Shown: in pieces, positions 1-12,600 of the stretch
Layout of the letters: each line of letters starts with the position of its first letter
How positions within the stretch are numbered: the stretch's first letter is position 1
DNA from: Patellaria atrata CBS 101060
Lineage: Eukaryota; Ascomycota; Dothideomycetes; Patellariales; Patellariaceae
Assembly: GCA_010093705.1 (NCBI GenBank)
Contig: MU006093.1
Location: forward strand, 491,557 to 555,556
Length of the DNA stretch: 64,000 bases
Direction of reading: 5' to 3'
Notes under the pieces: generated by a model
What the model was told of the DNA's origin: nothing
The model's database searches: none
The model's input: the letters and a program-made list of their open reading frames with translations, nothing else
Program-made: the position numbers and the translations under genes

Positions 1-830
1 ATTGGATGCTTAGCCTAGATCGACGAGGCTTTCCCCCCCAGATTATTGATGTACGAAGAATGGTAAACACTTTACTTGCTGAACGCGGTCAGAATCCACC
101 ACCAGAGCCTATTGGCAAGAACTGGGTTTCACGCTTTATCGTACGACAACCTGAGCCAAAAACACAATGGAATCGAAAGTTCTACTTATAACGCGCCAAA
201 TGTGAGGACTCTTGTACGATAAACGCGTGGTTTCAACGCGTTCAAGAGACGCATCTCTCGTACGGCATCAACGATGAAGATATCTACAACTTTGATGAGA
301 CAGGCTTCCAAATGGGTATCAGAAACGCCTCATAACGTCACTGAGCTTAAGAAGCAGACAAAGCTCGTGCGAGAGCTACTTCAGCGATCCTCACAGAGCC
401 CTGTTAATCAAGCTGTGACTCAAATTATCAAGGGCTGTCATATGGCAATGCATCAGGCAGTTCTCCTTACAAAGGAAGTTCAGGAGCTTCGTACGGCGAA
501 TGCGCGACGAGAACGAAAGAAGCAGCATCGTAGACGTTATATCTCGTATGAGACTACTCTTCAGGCTCAGCAAGGGCAGTTTCTTCTTAATAGAGCAGAA
601 AATAGAGGGCAAGAGGCTGGTCAAACTGGTGAAGCCATTGTACGACAACGCGCGCCGCCAACGTGCAGTAAATGTGGGATTCAAGGTCATACTGCTCGTA
701 CATGCTCAAATACATAAAGAATTAGCTAAATAAATTTTTAAATAAAATAATATTTATTTTGGTTAGGTTTTCGTACAAAGATGCGTGTTGATGTTGATAG
801 GGTGGCCACTTGAGTGGTGAAACACGTTAT
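1..830 (+). mobile_element. Fot/pogo-type (Tc1-mariner superfamily) DNA transposon, internally deleted, cut by window edge
   Basis: The left end lies outside the window. Positions 3-191 encode the CENP-B/Tc5-type helix-turn-helix of fungal Fot/pogo transposases (W-M-L-S-L-D-R-R-G ... K-N-W-V-S-R-F). The frame runs on, after a stop, to the first catalytic-core signature Y-N-F-D-E-T-G-F (about 271-297). From about 298 a second frame carries the post-catalytic region (W-V-S-E-T-P-H-N-V) and ends in a CCHC zinc knuckle (C-x2-C-x4-H-x4-C, about 671-710). The rest of the DDE domain is missing, so the copy cannot make transposase. AT-rich sequence follows the stop at 717. A possible right end with the near-palindrome CCACTTGAGTGG lies at about 807-818, but without the left end the terminal inverted repeat cannot be tested. 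Confidence 0.85.
3..717 (+). pseudogene. Transposase remnant of the Fot/pogo element
   Basis: Two reading frames hold the HTH-plus-first-aspartate part and the C-terminal coiled/zinc-knuckle part. The stop at 189-191 (TAA) sits where relatives usually have Gln (CAA) in the motif before R-A-K-C-E-D. A C-to-T change in CpA context is what RIP produces, but one such change proves nothing. The two frames meet within AAATGGGTATC at about 308-318, which suits an internal deletion joined at a few shared bases. The C-terminal part (274-717) is open for 147 codons, so decay looks recent or the deleted copy may once have been amplified non-autonomously. Confidence 0.8.
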
Positions 831-3338
831 ATCGGATTAGGGAATACGCCATAGATTTGGACTTCTTCGAGTGACACTTTTTGAGGGAATTGGATACCGA
901 AATAATGGGTTTCCTGATTTGTGCTACAGAAGTAGTAATTTCTTCTATTTGTACAGTAACTCATCGTGTGTTTCGCATGTGAACATCACGAATGATCCGA
1001 TACTATAGTACGTACGAATGAATCTTTTACCATTCCGGCGATCAGAAAATGCTCGACAACAGCGATAGGCGCGGTCAACCATCTCAGCACAAAATGCGAC
1101 CTAGTGCAGTATTCCCAGAAAATCATCGCTTGTCTGGATACCTTAGCCTAACATCTCCATCAACGCGTTTCCATGCCACGGGATCCATGCACTGGGGAAT
1201 TGCTCAATTCAGCAGTCACGGTGCTAAGCGCCGCTTCCGCGTGCGGCAGAGCTCGATGTTAGGGTAAGCGCGATGTTGGATTTGGACGTGCTAATATACT
1301 TCCAACCTGAGGTGGATCTCAAGAGCGCGCGTTCTTTTCATGGAGCAAATTTGTGGGAATATCTCTTGCGTCTGATGCTTAAGTTTGTGACCCGATGAGG
1401 GTTCGGTAGGGCATCGTGCTTCCTTCTTCTCTACTCGCACCGTAGCCACGAGGTCCTAGAGAGCTGAGGGGGGACATTTGTCTTGGTATGTCGTTTGACG
1501 AGGACGTGTGTATATGCATGAAACGGGTTGAATTGTGTCATTTTCGCATTCGTGATACATAAGATATGGGATTGCTTCTGCAAGGTCTCAGCCGGGTGAT
1601 ATCACAGCTCTCCTCATTCAAATGATCCTACAACCTGACACATATAGCGGTATCTAGTCATCAACATCGAAATCATGAACGTGAGTCAAGCAGACCGACT
1701 GTCCGCCTGTGAAAATATCCTAGAAGTTTTATATATACCTCGCTCCTTACCAATCAATCCGCCTTCAGGTTCAATAACGCAGGAGTGCGGTTCGGGCATT
1801 GCAGTCTTTGGAGATAGTCTATTCGTTTCGGGCCTATAGGATCCCCCATGCGCTATTGGGTGTGCCGGGGGGGAACAAATACACCCCGTCGTTTCCAAAA
1901 CCTTATTTCGTTGGAAGTTGTGCTCGTGCTTGATAGCGAGAGGTGTATTTAGGGATTGGGTATGATGATAATCATTGCGTTGGTGTGGTGGTGAGGTTCG
2001 TCATCACGGGGGGTTGATGAGAGAAGGTGGGCGAGAGAAGAGAGATTATATATCCAGGTTTGGTAGGAAAGGTCAGAGAAATATGGCAGACGATAGAATC
2101 GCGTGCGTCTGCTTACCGCTGGATGATAGGGTAACTGCATTTGACGTTTGGCGTTTTACGTCATGAGGGGATTCGTTTGGGAGTACATGGTATGTTATCC
2201 GGGTATATAAGTCGTAGCTCGAGAGTTTGGACTGAGATCTGTACCTTCCCAAGGTAATGGTTCTTTAGCGTCAAAAAGTTGCTAAAAGGGGAGGAAAGAT
2301 CGATTTCTTTGCTCCTGTTCAAAGAAGACATCGTTATGTTCTGTTTAGACTCGTACACGATAATCAGGGACGTTTCCTCTTTTTCGACACTGTGTACAGG
2401 TATACGGGTGATAACCGCCATTTTTTATGCAGAATGATGGGCTACAGCATCACTCTATCCACTACCAAACATTAGTCATACCTTATCGATTTCTTGACTT
2501 GCTCAAATACCCGTCAAAAAGCGTATCGTTGCAGGACATGTTCATTAGCTTTTCTATTAAACATTGTAGATTGTAATGGTACAGTCAACGTGACGGACAA
2601 CCCAATTCAACACGATGGGTGTTCATAGGGGCCCCCAAACGAAAGGCTATGTCCCATGAATCTTCCGCCATGATGACTAAAATGTCATTTTCGGGTGATA
2701 GAGGTAGGGAGGGAATGAGTAGTAGAAGTCTAAGAGAAAACGAAAGGAAGCAGATATACTAGTAGGAAAAGTCCCGAACTCGGTAAGTTATGGCACATGG
2801 TCGACAGAATGACCTCAAAGTCTGCATGTTGACTGTTGGATACTGTATGCAAAGTACGATCCACTTGTTGGAGTCACTATACCCCCTTTTCGAAGGTCAA
2901 ACTAATAGATAATGGAAATCGAGCGAACCGTGAGACGGGCGGGTATTTTTCATACTTTGAAAATATAGTAAGACAGAACAGGAAAGATCTCTTATACCTG
3001 AAGTGGGGAGTATTTCTTAAATGACCCATATCAAAATTCTATAGAGCATGTTTGTTGTAGACATGTCGTGTAGTTGTACGGTAGGGTATTAATAGCGACG
3101 CTAATACGAAACGGGCTGTGGTGGAACAAATTCGGGGTTTCGGGCGGGTTGTGATGCCCGCTTTGTTCGAACGCCGTGTGCTGCCTAGCAGGATCATACT
3201 GCGCCTCCCCAATCTCTTTGAGCCTTCACTTCAATAAATACCCTTTTACTCTTCTTTTACTTCGAAATACTTACTTGACTGCGAACCCTTTCCTTTCCTA
3301 CTTGATAATCTTCTCTTCTACTTTGCTGATAACTGAGG
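831..3338. other. Intergenic region, no gene supported
   Basis: Only short open frames of 60-86 codons occur on either strand, without splice-consistent continuations or recognisable domains. A pyrimidine-rich stretch at about 3200-3320, just before the next start codon, looks like the promoter/5' leader of the downstream membrane-protein gene. Confidence 0.6.
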
Positions 3339-4575
3339 ATGTCTACTAATCGCCTCGTGGGGCATCTCGCCCGTCGTGGCGTCGAACATGTCTATAAGAG
3401 GGCTACCACCCAAGATGATGCAGTTAACGCTTGGGAGAATGAGGATTTCGAATGGCCACCGTTTGGTACTGTTCTCATATCTGCCACTGGAATCATCTTC
3501 TTGATGATAATGGTTGCCGTAAGTCCCAGATTGCCCTCCATATCCTCATAAGCACCGAGACTGACCACCATAGATCTCATACACCTTGGAGCATGTTATC
3601 ACCAACCTTACTATGATCGAAACCCCAACCGTAGAGGTAGCTATCGAGAATGTCAACTCTTCGCTCGACGAACCCGATGCACCGCTTGAGAAACAAGGTC
3701 TTCTCGATGACGTTGAAAAGGAACACTCCTCCGTAACCCTCATCCCTCAGAGGCCTATTACGTCCAAGATTCGAACAACACTCCGCCATTTGACTTCTCA
3801 AGCTGGATATTTGTCTCGATTCCGTGGGTTTAGCGCCTTCATCTTCTTTGCTCTAGGTGCTAGCACAATTGAAGGCCTCGTCCAGACTTTCCTGTCTTTC
3901 CTTCCTTTGGGTAACATCATTGCCTCGGTCGTGGCTTTTATCTGCATGGCTCGTATCCACATGGCATGGACTCATATCACCATTTCAATGCCATCCGATA
4001 AACCTTGGTACCGCCGGATCCCTCCAATGTCTTCTTTCCGTCATGTCTGGGTCCCCGCTGCTATCTATGCCGCGTCGTACAATGCATCCGTCTACATCAT
4101 TGGTGGTTCCGCTTACTTCTTCGGTTGCCACAATGTTGATTATCAAGATATCTATAACGACTATGAACACTCCAAGGGTGCTCTAGTCTTCCTTAACTGG
4201 CTTGCTTTCGTCCTCATTTCCATCTCTACCTACTTCTTCATCGTCCTCCCGGCACATACCACATATATCCGTGTTGAGGCATCCCTCCTTCCTGAGTCTG
4301 AGGATCCCATCGTTCCATTTGACCGTTCTTTCGGTGGTAAGGTTGTCCCAGCTGTTGCTGGTGGAACTGGAGCCGTCGGTTTCATTGAAGCATGGCGTAG
4401 CTTCAAGTGGGAAGCCCGTCGCCGTCTCATTAAGCTTGATGTTAAGATCTTTTTCATCGCAATGGCCATCACATTCATCTTCGTACACATCATTCTTTTC
4501 GAGTTTTGGGCCATCATGGGTGATTCCCTTGGTGCATTTGTCTCTCAATTGGACATGCAGAATATGGGATTGTAG
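3339..4575 (+). CDS. Conserved fungal multi-spanning membrane protein, function unknown
   Basis: Two exons, 3339-3518 and 3574-4575, with a 55-nt intron (GTAAGT..TAG), give 393 residues. The junction falls between codons. Hydrophobic segments lie near residues 43-60, 145-185 (probably two passes), 220-244, 263-286 and 350-375. Between the first and the rest is an acidic, charged loop (about 75-130). There is no signal peptide or catalytic motif that I recognise. Similar proteins are, as I recall, widespread in filamentous ascomycetes and are sometimes labelled 'ubiquitin carrier protein' in databases, but nothing here resembles an E2 fold, so I do not adopt that name. The start is the first ATG of an exon preceded by a CT-rich leader. 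The gene stands alone, about 1.1 kb before the hemerythrin-like gene. Confidence 0.85.
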
Positions 4576-5706
4576 ATTAGAAATGGCTTAGTGACTAAGC
4601 TACGTAGTAGATCATCGATGCTGGAAGACCGAACAAGAGAGGATGGAGTGCGGGTTGAAAATTGAAAATTCGGAGACGAGTAATGAGCTCATCAGTCCTC
4701 CTACATGGTTTGATAATCTCCATGTGTCACTCCTTTTGATTTGAATATGTACGATAAGGGTCAATGTTTGTACAGGCAATTGCCAATAGAATTGGTCTAA
4801 AATTGCTACAACGTTCACACGTTTTCACTTCGTACATTATCTTGTTTATTACTGCTCATATACTAGATTAGGGAAATTGTTCGTTATCGCTCGATTTCAG
4901 AAACAGTTTGAGTAGATTATATGTCCGTTACGTACATATTAAAAACTACCGAGGGAGTGCGAGCATGACTGTTGAACAGCATAAGACAGGTACAGCATCC
5001 CTTTCCAATCGATCTTTCATCCTTGATATAGAAGTAGGACAATTATCAAATTCCTAAAGTAGTATAACTCGAAATCCTTCCGTTCTTTAGCCCCCTCACC
5101 TCGACATGAGAAACCTACATCGCTCTCTCCGGAGAGTCCATCGCTATGCTATAATTATCACGTCGGGTTAGGATACCGTATCTAATCAGAAAACCAAACT
5201 AACACGGGACTTGAAATGGCGAAATTACCCAATCCAGCATCCGCTCTTTACATACAGTTCTAGGAATTCAATGAGTACTATTATTTCAGCCGCACGCCAG
5301 ACGTAGATCAGGCCCTCGGGCGTCTCACGTCATACCTCTTTTTCAACGCTCGGGCTGCATGAAATCTCCTCGACCAATGAACGGGTTCGTATTTTAAAAG
5401 GAGCACCCGAACCGGGCATTATTGGGCCAATTAGCTCTGCGAAAGCGGTCGAAGCCGGGGTTTCGTTTGAGGATAGGGTTGTGTTTGCTACGGCGGTTAG
5501 AAGGGGTAAGGTAGTTGATGGTGGTGAAAGAAGGGGTTGCTGGTTCTTTGTTCTCGGACATGGTGTATATATGAGTCGTGGTCGTAGGATGGGTTTCCAA
5601 GATGATATTTCAGTCCGTTATATTCACGTTTGGATTTCTCTCCTCAGTCCGTCGTTCTACCTCTTCTGATTCCCATCTGCAGTTTAACCACTCCGATTGA
5701 GCGGAT
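4576..5706. other. Intergenic region / untranslated sequence
   Basis: Contains the 3' end of the membrane-protein transcript and the promoter of the hemerythrin-like gene. No reading frame here shows a domain or a spliced continuation. I see no tRNA or repeat in it. Confidence 0.55.
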
Positions 5707-6640
5707 ATGCCTCTCCAGACAAAGAAACCATGGGCAGATAACCCGTACGCCCTAATCCCCACACGCGTGGTCAAGAGTCCCGTACAGTCCCATACCCCGT
5801 ATCCATTCCTAAATTAAGTACTGTACTCTAACACCCCCAGCCCTCCATCGCCCATACCGTCGCGATGGACATGCTCAACGCGCACAACGCCCTCCTCCGC
5901 GGCCTCAACAGCATATATCTCCAAGCCCCGCACATCCCCACCTCCTCGACCGCCTCCTTCCTAACCTACACCAGCGCCTGGCTGTCCTGGCTAACGCACC
6001 ACCACCACGTCGAAGAAACTTACTTATTCCCCGCCATCGAGCGGCTCTCCCGGTCCGCCTTCGCCGGCTCCGAGGCCGAATTCGACGAGGCCAATTGGAG
6101 GGCCGCAAGGGTGGGTGTGATGGACGAGCTGGAGAAACAGCATCATGCGTTCGTTCCGGGGTTGGGGGCGATGGAGGCGTGGGTCGCGGCGTGCAGGGAG
6201 GGGAGGGAACGGTATGATGGCGTAGTGTTGCGGGGGATCATCGAGGAATTCGCAGAGGTCATGAGGGCGCATTTGGTGGACGAAGTTGTGGAGCTGGATA
6301 AACTTGGGGGACTGGATGAGAGGGGTTTTAGGAGGGAGTATTTGGTCATGGAGGAGGCGATGAGGGAGGGGGATAAGGTGAGTTTCTGTTTTTTGTTTTG
6401 TTCTATTTGATTGTTTTTGATGTGCTAATTTTGGTTGAGTCGATGATTTGGCCTATCGTTATGAGGACTTCGGATAAGACGTTTGAAGGGGGGAATCCGT
6501 TTCCGCCGGTCCCTGCTCCGTTGAGGTGGCTCATTCACCATTATTTCGAACGGAAGTATAAGGGGGCTTGGGTGTTTTCGCCGTGTGATACGTGGAGTAG
6601 ACCGAGAGACCTTCCGTTCGCGCCTGAGGGGGGGATATAA
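5707..6640 (+). CDS. Hemerythrin/HHE-domain protein
   Basis: Three exons (5707-5781, 5841-6377, 6440-6640), all in phase 0, encode about 270 residues. The first exon gives M-P-L-Q-T-K-K-P-W-A-D-N-P-Y. Exon 2 contains the four-helix HHE bundle with candidate di-iron ligands: His40, the H-H-H-H-V-E-E run at 78-84, His126/127 after D-E-L-E-K-Q, and M-R-A-H-L-V-D-E at about 166-173. The C-terminal exon (F-E-G-G-N-P-F-P-P-V-P ... W-V-F-S-P-C-D) matches the tail of fungal hemerythrin-like proteins. Such domains bind O2 or iron; the precise role of this subfamily is not known to me. Synonymous sites are C-rich in the first half of exon 2 and G-rich after about 6105. Intron 1 contains TACTGTAC. The third exon's acceptor (..TTGAG at 6437-6439) is the least certain splice site. 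Confidence 0.85.
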
Positions 6641-7300
6641 CAGTCTGAAAGAGCGGTCACTTCGCGTCTAGATTTCTGTTTTAAAAAGTCTGATTTCTAT
6701 TGTATGAATACTCAAGCCCTGAAGACTCATAAGGTAAGGTAGGTAGTCTGTACGTCGTTGGCGCTTAGTCATATTTTCTTTATTCGGTTGGGACTACCTA
6801 TCGTCCAATTGCTTCTTTTGGGTGTATGTATTCGAAACTTCCCCTTTGGGCACTATATCTCTACCTACCTAAAGACCGCCTCAGCTGTAATCCAATTAGC
6901 GTTTTTCGGTGCAGTTCTCTAGGCCTCGAACTCAGCCCCTACTTTATAAGGTACGTAGTTTTAGTGGTTGAGGTGAGCTTCGATACACTACTCATAAATT
7001 TAAGCAAAAGTTATTAAACTTACTATATCCAGTTCTACTTCATGCATATTCTTCTTTGTCAGCAGAAGTTTAATATTACTCGTAAAGCTCAAAGTTTCAT
7101 CATTAGTGTGAACCTGGCTAGTCATTGTGTCAAGTGATACACCACCCAGCTTGTTGATGATTTTCGAGGATGATTTCCCAAGGGCTGAAAATATGGTGTG
7201 GTTTCTTTTAGCGCAGGAATATAGGGATGTTCAATAAGGCGTTTGCCCACTACTATCGAGACTCTCACTACATACACACACACACACACCCACACCCACA
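6641..7300. other. Intergenic region with short CA-rich repeat
   Basis: No supported gene. A (CA)n/CCCACA tract lies at about 7273-7303. A motif AAGGTAGGTAGTC at about 6733 recurs at about 10190. Confidence 0.5.
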
Positions 7301-7309
7301 CCATAACAC

Positions 7310-7575
7310 CGAACTGACTACCCCTTTAGATAATATAAGCAAAAAGGAAAGAAAAGAAGAAGTAGAGAAGGAAAAAAAAAGGGAAAAAGGAGAATCCCCT
7401 CTATAATACGGCCCGCCCCTCCGTATTCCCTCAGGTCACTATCCTGAGACCCCTCCACCCATTCTTGCCTCTGGCAAGGCCGGGAATCGAACCCATGGCG
7501 CCCGGGAGACCACGACACTTGGTTGACATGATGTGAACCTGAACCACACACCACCACTTGACCACCGCATGGATT
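7310..7575 (-). ncRNA. tRNA-like RNA polymerase III element (tRNA-derived SINE or pol III ncRNA candidate)
   Basis: On the minus strand an A box TGGTCAAGTGG (7564-7554) is followed by a perfect B box GGTTCGATTCC (7493-7483) with about 60 nt between. Downstream lie a short hairpin (CTCAGG/CCTGAG, near 7430-7450) and T runs that could terminate pol III, first at 7388-7384 (T5) and then a T9 run near 7380. The bases flanking the boxes do not pair into an acceptor stem with CCTTGCC, and the T stem is imperfect, so this is not a working tRNA. A tRNA-derived SINE is the usual explanation in fungi. The T-rich rather than A-rich downstream tail makes a free-standing pol III RNA an alternative. Confidence 0.5.
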
Positions 7576-9238
7576 TATATTATTACCGGTTCCTCCGCGA
7601 TAGTATATAAGGACCTGCATTTTGCCAATTACCATGGGATAAAATGACCTGAGGTCTGAAACTTTGATTCAAGCCATCGACCATCGCTTGCATTTGTCTA
7701 TTTAATTGTAGTGTTATTCCGGATTTGCCTCCACTTCTATGTGACGACTTGTATGGTCTGCTGCTAATAGAGATATACTCATCACTCTAGTATCTCTTTT
7801 TCCTTATATAATATAGACCAAATCTTCAAAAGGCAAGGCAGTTCCCATGCTATGAGATCGTCCGCTGTTTTGTAGTGACGTTCGTTGTATGGTCCGTCCA
7901 CTCGTCGAGTTCAGACATCATGCCGTCAGGTGTATAGAGAGTGCTACGAGATCGCGTCTTTTCTCGAGAATATATGTTGTTATTGTGTTGAGATAGCAGT
8001 GATTCTGTATGAATATATTGTCAAACTATAAGAGTTGAACTGTAGTGAACACATCTAGGATATCATTGTTGGAGTATTGTTCAGTTAAGCCCAGAAGATA
8101 TCCGTTGCTTCACTTCCTTACAAAGGAATCATGACTTGGGATCCAACTTAGGTGTTACATATATTTGTATTGATGATTTTAGTGGTCATAACTGAACTAG
8201 GAAGTGGGAGGTGCATGACAAGTAAAGGATGGATGCTAAGGAGTATTTCTATGCTTCATTCCATGCGGCATTAGATATCAGAAGTAAGTAAGTGAGGATA
8301 TGGTAAGATAATGAATCGTAGAGAGTATTATGAGTGTGATTATACAAAGAACTTTGTATCCCATATCTCACCTTTATCACATTACCTATCTGTATAGTTA
8401 AGTTGAGTCTAATCGTAGTATGGTGTGTTTCCAATCATGATGCGACCAATAGATATCCGACAACATGGTATTTTTGATACCAAAGCCTCAAAATGCTCAT
8501 ATCAATAGCATATAACTCTTATGGATCGTCTAGAATGAGAATATTACTTTCTAGATCTCATTGGGTTTTGAGTTGTTGCTCTCTGGTAAGTTCACGAGGA
8601 TTTATCGAAGACAGGGCCCGTTCTGCAAATTGGGTCAAAGATCTCATGCACAGGGTGGCTACAATCGATATTTCCATTCGATTATTGGATCAAGGAGGGA
8701 ATAGACAGTACCCAAAGTGGAGGCCATCATTCGATACTCTTGCGTTGACTTATGAGGCCTGCACGAAATAGTAAGTGGTTCAACAATTGTGTTGCTGCAA
8801 GAAAAGGTGAAAGTGCCACTGTTGCCGGTTATCACCCTCAAGAAAAGGCGCATCGTCCCCCGATCATGGACAAGTAGTTCCCACTTACCTGCTACGCGAG
8901 ACCAGGATCATCCTCCAACCTGGTGTTTCTTCACAAGACAAGTTGGGTTTGCTACAGAAAGGAAGTGTATCTCTCAAAGGTTTCTCCGTGGCGTCATATA
9001 GGAATTTGCCGCTCAGTCCCACAGGTGTCCGACATGACTGTATTTTCGTACTCTACTGTATAGTGCGGCGGTTTTGGTTACAACTCAAGATATCTAAATT
9101 GACGTAACGAATATGATCCTCTTTACGATTATATACAATTGAGAATAGGGGACTTACTTTGATGTTGGCCGAACCAGGTGAAGACAATAATAGCAGAAGA
9201 AGAGACTCACCTGAAGGTATATAAACCTTGTACTTAAT
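7576..9238. other. Gene-poor region, no gene supported
   Basis: Short open frames only. An open stretch at 8493-8771 (plus) has no recognisable domain, and its possible continuation at 8789-9001 lies across a stop. Nothing else is visible. Confidence 0.45.
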
Positions 9239-9695
9239 ATGCCTCCGCATTGCAGCATCACAGGGATGAAAGACACAGCTGAAGCCCAAAACACATCAAG
9301 GCTTGCACTAATATGTCCAGTGACTGAATGGAAAGGCGCATCCCTTGGCTCATGCGCGATTGACATGGGAATCCACTTGATTCCGCAAGAAACCGCTCTT
9401 CCAAGAAACCTTGATTTTATCCTTTGCCCAGTAGAATACCCGAATACAGATAAACAAGCGTGAGAAGTATTAGAACAGAAAAAGGCGAACGTTTACTGGC
9501 GGTTGGAGAGGGTTCAGTATGCCGAGTTGATCAACAACGCTATGCGCCGCAGATGACCAGACGCCTCAGGCCATATTTTCACGCAGGACTTTATTGCGCA
9601 AAAGAGTAGATGGTCCCATATTGAATCGTTCGGCTATACTTCCATTTCAATAGGATTGACACTGTTCGTAGATCTACGTCCAGAATGATGTTCAG
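9239..9695 (+). pseudogene. Possible decayed reading frame, unrecognised
   Basis: One frame starting near ATG 9239 stays protein-like for about 150 codons apart from three TGA codons (first at 9461-9463). It reads V-Y-W-R-L-E-R-V-Q-Y-A-E-L and later S-R-W-S-H-I-E-S-F-G-Y. TGA can arise from CGA or TGG by C/G-to-T/A transitions, so a decayed host gene is possible. No family is recognised, and a chance open frame cannot be excluded. Confidence 0.2.
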
Positions 9696-12600
9696 GTTGT
9701 CTGGTAAGCGGGTAGGATGCTCATTCTCAAGGCAATGAGAATTCAGAGGAATGACACACCTAGAGCTCTAATGGATATGCAGATACTTCCTGGATTGGAA
9801 GTACGTTGAATCGACTTTGAGGGCCTTTTTTTCAGTGCTGGCCCCACCACCTTCTATCTCACGCCGCAGGCAAGAATTTCTGGATTGTGGAACCGATGTG
9901 GATGACATGGATGTGTGGGACTGCGTGCTGTATACTTGTACAGAAGTATGCGACTAGAATTTCTAGGAAAAGTACGGCATGTTGCTATCTTTAAAGGCTC
10001 GTGTGGTGTCTGTACAGCGTAAAGTAAACATAGCAAGTAGTATTGAACGTTAAGTGGTGTCAGTGTCCTCGAAGTTGACTCGTTGGTTGTGATCTCTTAA
10101 AATGGCGGCGAATTGCCTATACCTTAACCTCGTACATCCTATAGTAGACCGGTACATTCACCCATGAATATATGTATGATTGAAAAGTAAGGTAGGTAGT
10201 CGAGACGACCGTTGCTCAAGCTCGTCGAGCAGTCAAGCTGTAGCAAGCCCAACTGGCGTCATCCCCTAGCCGGTTCAATCGGTGTATCTTGGCAGCCCAG
10301 CCCGCGGACACTAGACGTTAAGGGGTAAGGGGCTGATTGCCGTGGTCCGTGAACTATGAGAGTAAAGTCCGCATCAAAAGAAAGGGTTAACCTAAGGGTC
10401 ACTCTTTTGCTCAAATACGACAGCCCGTTTTTTGCGGATTGGGAACCAGAGATGGAAAGTGAAAAAGGGGGATGGTGTCTGATTGGTTTCTTGTATGGAT
10501 ACTTCAATGCTACCAATAGTTCTAATTTTTACTAACTTTACGAGGGATTTTGCCTAGAAAAAAAATTCATGGTCCATACATGGTTACACATTATGCCCCG
10601 CGGTAGGCATAGCTGACTACTGGAAAATCGAGAGACACCAGAGAGATTATTAGGATTATTAGGTGGATGTAAATGCTGTCACGGAGAGTAGGGCTAAGCT
10701 GATGTCGGTCTGGTTGCCCTGGTCTTCTCCGCATTCTACAAGTACGTCCAAGGTCCAAGGTGACAAGGTCCCAGCGTGTCCCTGATCCCGGATGAACAGT
10801 AGGATCCGTGCTCTCAAGTACTGAGAGATGTACCTTACTCCATTATTTGTTTAAGCATCAATATAACGGGAGGTCTCAGTGGTCGGAGTCGTCTTGTCTG
10901 CACGAAAGCTAAAAAGTCCTCAGTGCGTTTGAGGCTTAGTCTTCACTGCCTGTACGGAACTCTGATCCCTCTGCGTTGCTTCAGATCTCTAAGGACATTC
11001 TGGGCTGGCTTTGCATGCGGGGACCACGCATTGCGCATTCAATTAAACACCTGATCAAAAGTCATCGAGGAACCGTTCATACTCGTACTTCTAACTTACA
11101 TAGGTATGATTGGGATACAGCCTAGAAACATGAGACGGCATAAAAAGTCCAAAAAACCACCAACAACAGCAACGGAGATCATCAGCTAGGTAGTTCTGCT
11201 GTAAAAAAAGAAAAGAAAATCTCTGCACGACTTGCTTGCTTGCTTGCTTGCTTCGCTTTGTCTAGGCCCGAGCGTTTACAAGGCTTTTTTTATACGCTTG
11301 TCCTTTAAGTAGTAGCGCTTAACGAGAATCATCAGAGCAAGCACACGGCAGCTGCCCGTTTCCCCACAAGTTCTCGGAGACTTGATCACTTCTTTTTCAG
11401 AGGCTCAACTGCCCTTCCTCCTGCACCTCTTCTTCTCATCCAAAAGACGTCCTCTCAGCTCAAAGTCTGTCGTTCTGGTCACCGAGCGACAGAATGCCAT
11501 CTCTTTAACACCCCAACCCGGGTACAAGAAGTTGTCGGCTGTTGATCGTCAGGTATACTATACTTATATTCGGGTCCCATCCCCCGCCGCCGGGAGCGTG
11601 GCGCTTCCCCACATTCTTTCTTGTCTGGACTCCCCTTTGCTGATCGCAGATATTAATGGTCCCATGCCGCCATCTGTGTCTGTTTGTATAGCGTCCCCTT
11701 TTCCTCGTACTCGAATTCTCGCGCTTTAGAACATAGGGATAGACAGGTTCAAGACTTTCGGCGCTTTCAGGCTTCAGTATTAGGTATATCACCTTTCGCA
11801 TTCCCATCTCATCAACTTTTATATCGGGAGCAACTGACCAATTCATTCATTTCTGTAGTATGATCTGACGTCGCTTCTTCTTGTCATAATAAGAACGATT
11901 GTGTGGAATAGATTTACAGTAAGTATACGCCACCCTTATAAGTAGAAATTGTTCAAATCGCATTACCATTCGGAGACTTATGCTAACGGTTGTAGTTGTT
12001 TGCTCTACAATATAGATAGACGGGATTGGTTTAATTCTTATACCTGTCTAAAAAGGTGTTATTTGGAAAGACAAAACTCGAGCTGTATCTACGTGAGTAA
12101 GTTTATTATTGTTAGAGTACCTTATTTCGTATCACTACGGATTTCATTATTAGGCCCCAATGTCCAGCAATAATCCTTTCTTTACCTCTACCCGACTGCA
12201 TGATGCTTGTCTACGGCATAGTAAGTCTCCAAAGTCTGGTCGTCTTAATGACATTGGCAATCAGCTTGGTACATTAAACTATTGAAGAAAGTGTCGTTAC
12301 GGTATCTGGAATACTTGAATGTTGATGAGCTCGTATAAAAGGTATATTTGTCTTGCCTATCTTAAGAGTTGAGCGTTGATTAAGGTTGAGGATTGGCAAA
12401 ATTTTGCTCTAAAATTGGTCGAGTGCCTATATGCCAGCAGCTCAAGCAGTAGTACCTTATTCTTGTACACAAAAGCCCACCTCCACTTCATCCTTTCCAC
12501 TTCTTACATCTCTCCCTCTAATCGATCGAAATAACGGAAAGAAGAGAGTAAACTTCGTACAAGTCAATGAACTAAAAACGAGATAGTATTTTACTGGACC

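Noticed and set aside
6733-10200. Shared TAAGGTAGGTAGTC at about 6733 and 10189 as possible element ends
   Set aside because: Same orientation, short, and similar GGTAAGG strings are common in intergenic DNA here; no internal structure links them.
11382-11846. Opposing 115- and 113-codon frames
   Set aside because: Mutually overlapping and low in information; more likely leader or promoter sequence.
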